Shown piece by piece: positions 6,863 through 9,184 of a stretch of DNA of 9,184 bases. Numbering within the stretch: position 1 is the stretch's first letter; each line of letters starts with the position of its first letter. The DNA comes from Eshraghiella sp050874365. GTDB lineage: Bacteria > Bacillota > Clostridia > Lachnospirales > Lachnospiraceae. The stretch covers positions 1 through 9,184 of the forward strand of contig JBNMKN010000074.1 in NCBI GenBank assembly GCA_050874365.1, read 5' to 3'. A model generated the notes under the pieces. The model made no database searches, was not told the origin of the DNA, and worked only from the letters and a program-made list of their open reading frames with translations. The position numbers and the translations under genes are program-made.

Positions 6863-7715
6863 AGTTATAGACGGTAAATTAATTTCTAAAGAATTAAAAG
6901 ATGAATTAAAAGAAAAGGTTAAAGCATATAAAGAACAAGGGATTGAAATTACACTTGCTGTAATCCAGGTTGGAAACGACCCTGCTTCAAGCGTGTATGT
7001 AGGCAATAAGAAGAAGGGTTGCGAATACATCGGAATCAACTCACTTTCTTACGAACTTGAGGAAAATACCACAGAGGAGCAGTTGTTGGAGCTTATTGAT
7101 ACACTTAATAAAGATAATAAGGTAAACGGAATCCTTGTGCAGCTTCCACTTCCTTCACATATCAATGAAGACAAGGTTATTAAGGCAATATCACCAGCCA
7201 AGGACGTGGACGGTTTTCATCCACAGAGCGTTGGTGCATTGAGCATAGGACAGCCGGGTTTTGTATCATGTACGCCTGCGGGAATTATTGAGCTTTTAAA
7301 GAGAAGCAATATTGATATAGAAGGAAAAGAATGTGTTGTTGTAGGCAGAAGCAATATCGTAGGCAAGCCTATGGCACTTCTCCTTTTGAGAGAAAACGGA
7401 ACAGTAACCATTGCACACAGCAGAACAAAAGACTTGAAAGAAGTAACCAAACGTGCAGATATTCTTGTGGTTGCAATCGGCAAGCCAAAATTTATTACAA
7501 AAGAATATGTAAAAGAAGGAGCAGTTGTAATTGATGTAGGAATCCACAGACTGGGAATGAGCGAATCAGGCAAGAGTATTCTTTGCGGTGATGTGGATTA
7601 TGATGACGTATTCCCTGTAGCATCGGCTATAACACCTGTACCGGGCGGAGTCGGACCTATGACTATTGCAATGCTCATGAATAATTGCGTTCATTCGGTG
7701 GAATTGCAGAAATAA
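6855..7715 (+). CDS. folD: Methylene-THF dehydrogenase / methenyl-THF cyclohydrolase (FolD)
   Basis: FolD is a bifunctional cytoplasmic enzyme that oxidises 5,10-methylene-THF to methenyl-THF, usually with NADP, and hydrolyses it to 10-formyl-THF. With Fhs it forms the route between formate and methylene-THF, so no separate cyclohydrolase is needed. In the 286-aa protein the active-site Tyr and Lys are Y48 and K52 (PASSVYVGNKK); ILVQLPLP is 93-100 with Q96, and KDVDGFHP is 116-123 with D120-side chemistry carried by the DVDG loop. The Rossmann part has VVVGRSNIVGKPMALLLL (161-178), TVTIAHSRT (183-191), VVIDVGI (224-230) and GDVDY (245-249), then ITPVPGGVGPMT (259-270). Two positions look unusual: S125 where the FHPxNxG motif normally has Asn, and S138 where PCTPxG normally has Pro. 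The start overlaps murF by 8 bases, suggesting coupled translation. Confidence 0.97.
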   Translation: MAKVIDGKLISKELKDELKEKVKAYKEQGIEITLAVIQVGNDPASSVYVGNKKKGCEYIGINSLSYELEENTTEEQLLELIDTLNKDNKVNGILVQLPLPSHINEDKVIKAISPAKDVDGFHPQSVGALSIGQPGFVSCTPAGIIELLKRSNIDIEGKECVVVGRSNIVGKPMALLLLRENGTVTIAHSRTKDLKEVTKRADILVVAIGKPKFITKEYVKEGAVVIDVGIHRLGMSESGKSILCGDVDYDDVFPVASAITPVPGGVGPMTIAMLMNNCVHSVELQK

Positions 7716-7716
7716 C

Positions 7717-7722
7717 AGGAGG
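7717..7722 (+). promoter_or_regulatory. Ribosome binding site of murE, fixing a GTG start
   Basis: AGGAGG begins two bases after the folD stop codon and ends 10 bases before GTG at 7733. This start gives KLSKLL as the N-terminus, the normal beginning of clostridial MurE; the next in-frame Met would lie far inside the first domain. Confidence 0.8.
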
Positions 7723-7732
7723 CGTAAAGCAG

Positions 7733-9184
7733 GTGAAATTATCAAAACTTTTAGAAAATCTTGAATACGAAGTTTTAAACGGAAATATTGATACAGACAT
7801 TAATAATCTCGTATATGATTCGAGAAAAGCGGGAGTTTTAGATGTGTTTGTATGTGTGACAGGTGCGGTTTCGGATGGGCACGCATATATATGTGATGTA
7901 GCCAGAAAAGGTGTTTCTGCCATTGTCGTACAGAAAGATATTGAAGTAACAGAGGAACTTAAAGACATTACTTTAATTAAGACAGCGGACACAAGATATG
8001 CCCTTGCCCTTATGTCGGCAGCATTTTTTGATTACCCTGCTAAAAAGCTTAAAACAATAGGTATCACAGGCACAAAGGGCAAAACCACCACAACCTTTAT
8101 GATTCGTGATATCCTTGAAAAATGTAACATTAAGACGGGGCTTATCGGAACCAATGAGACAATAATAGGAGACGTCCATATTCCGTCAAAAAATACTACT
8201 CCTGAATCATATCTTATACAGAAATATTTCAGTGAAATGGTTGAAGCAGGCTGCAGTTGTGTTGTTATGGAGGTGTCATCACAGGCACTTATGCTTAACA
8301 GGACAGCAGGCATTTTGTTTGATATAGGTGTGTTTACCAATATTGAACCTGACCATATAGGACCTAACGAGCATGCAAGCTTTGAAGATTATATGGAATG
8401 TAAAAGCAGGCTTTTCAAACAGTGCGTGCATGGAATAGGCAATGCAGACAGCGAATATTTTGATAAAATAATGGAAGGTCATACCTGTACGCTTGAGACC
8501 TATGGAATTAAGAAGAAGGCTGATTTAAAGGCAGAAAATATAAAGTATATCCATGAGGGCGGCAATATTACCACCTCATATAACACAATGGGAACCAAAG
8601 AAATCAATGTAAAATTAACCCTCCCGGGAGAATTTTCCGTATACAATTCCCTTTGTGCAATAGCGGTATCGGAACATTTTAATGTAGATGAAAAGCTTTT
8701 ACTTGACGCTTTACATAGTACAAGAGTGACTGGAAGAGTGGAACCTGTTAAGGTTTCCGACGATTTTATCGTGATGATAGATTATGCGCACAATGCCATG
8801 AGTCTTCAGAGCCTTTTGGAAACACTCAGAGAATATAATCCTCACAGAATAGTATGTCTTTTCGGCTGTGGCGGCAACCGCTCTAAGCTCAGACGTTTCG
8901 AGATGGGTGAGGTCTCAGGCAAAATGGCGGATTTAACCGTAATTACAAGTGATAATCCGAGAGATGAAGACCCACTCCTTATAATGCAGGATATTGAAAC
9001 CGGAATTAAAAAGACTTCCGGCAGTTATGTTATGATAGAGGACCGTGGCGAAGCGGTTAAATATGCTATTGAACACGGAGAAAAGGGAGATATAATCGTT
9101 CTTGCGGGAAAAGGACACGAAGATTATCAGGAAATAAAAGGCGTAAGATATCATCAGACAGATAAAGAGCTTGTGCAGAAAGCA
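7733..9184 (+). CDS. murE: UDP-MurNAc-L-Ala-D-Glu--meso-DAP ligase (MurE), 3' end cut
   Basis: MurE adds the third residue to UDP-MurNAc-L-Ala-D-Glu with ATP, making MurF's substrate. The reading frame is open from GTG to the window end (484 codons); related proteins are only slightly longer, so just a few C-terminal residues are missing. The N-terminal domain has YDSRK (28-32) and GAVSDGHAYI (44-53). The ATPase domain has the P-loop TGTKGKTTTT (112-121), TTPES (155-159), MEVSSQAL (179-186) and FTNIEPDHIGPNEH (201-214); K224 in YMECKSRLF is the likely carbamylated lysine. The C-terminal domain has TGRVEPV (333-339), IDYAHNAMSL (349-358), FGCGGNRSKLRR (377-388), DNPRDEDP (407-414) and AGKGHEDYQ (458-466). 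DNPR is the signature of enzymes that bind meso-diaminopimelate; L-lysine enzymes differ at the Arg. It starts 17 bases after folD and seems to belong to the same transcript. A second MurE-like paralogue elsewhere in the genome cannot be excluded. Confidence 0.95.
   Translation, partial: MKLSKLLENLEYEVLNGNIDTDINNLVYDSRKAGVLDVFVCVTGAVSDGHAYICDVARKGVSAIVVQKDIEVTEELKDITLIKTADTRYALALMSAAFFDYPAKKLKTIGITGTKGKTTTTFMIRDILEKCNIKTGLIGTNETIIGDVHIPSKNTTPESYLIQKYFSEMVEAGCSCVVMEVSSQALMLNRTAGILFDIGVFTNIEPDHIGPNEHASFEDYMECKSRLFKQCVHGIGNADSEYFDKIMEGHTCTLETYGIKKKADLKAENIKYIHEGGNITTSYNTMGTKEINVKLTLPGEFSVYNSLCAIAVSEHFNVDEKLLLDALHSTRVTGRVEPVKVSDDFIVMIDYAHNAMSLQSLLETLREYNPHRIVCLFGCGGNRSKLRRFEMGEVSGKMADLTVITSDNPRDEDPLLIMQDIETGIKKTSGSYVMIEDRGEAVKYAIEHGEKGDIIVLAGKGHEDYQEIKGVRYHQTDKELVQKA

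Noticed and set aside
1..9184. Search for mobile elements, CRISPR arrays, tRNA or rRNA genes, toxin-antitoxin or defence genes
   Set aside because: Six complete or nearly complete housekeeping genes and one partial gene fill the window, and none of the short gaps holds a repeat array, transposase trace or RNA-like fold.

Overview
This window looks like chromosomal housekeeping DNA from an anaerobic Gram-positive bacterium of the class Clostridia, most likely near the Lachnospiraceae. The evidence is moderately AT-rich coding sequence, frequent ATA and AGA codons, strong AGGAGG-type ribosome binding sites, TTG and GTG starts, and the style of the proteins (single-domain Fhs, clostridial-type MurE, SpoIIIE-like FtsK). 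The taxonomic placement is inference, because no marker RNA is present.

All seven genes lie on the + strand with almost no space between them. In order they are: the 3' end of a ClpP-fold protease of the TepA type (1-227); uppP, undecaprenyl-diphosphatase (260-1135); ftsK/spoIIIE, DNA translocase (1155-3770); fhs, formate-tetrahydrofolate ligase (3789-5465); murF (5492-6862); folD (6855-7715), overlapping murF by 8 bases; and murE (7733 to the window end), which lacks only its last few residues. Gaps are 17 to 32 bases, with no terminator-like hairpin in any of them, so the block reads as one operon. A near-consensus sigma-A promoter (TTGTCA, 17-base spacer, extended-10 TGGTATAAT) sits across the stop codon of the protease gene and probably starts a transcript at uppP. 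No stretch above 300 bases lacks a gene.

The genes fall into three jobs. UppP recycles the lipid carrier for wall precursors, while MurE and MurF add the third residue and the D-Ala-D-Ala to the UDP-MurNAc peptide. FtsK moves chromosome DNA through the closing septum. Fhs and FolD interconvert formate, 10-formyl-THF, methenyl-THF and methylene-THF. The DNPR motif in MurE predicts meso-diaminopimelate at position 3 of the wall peptide.

I see no mobile element, CRISPR array, RNA gene, toxin-antitoxin pair or defence system, and no undescribed system. The points most worth a second look are the promoter overlapping the protease stop codon, the mixing of one-carbon and cell-wall genes, and three A-tracts (9, 6 and 7 A) at the start of ftsK where slippage would end the protein early.
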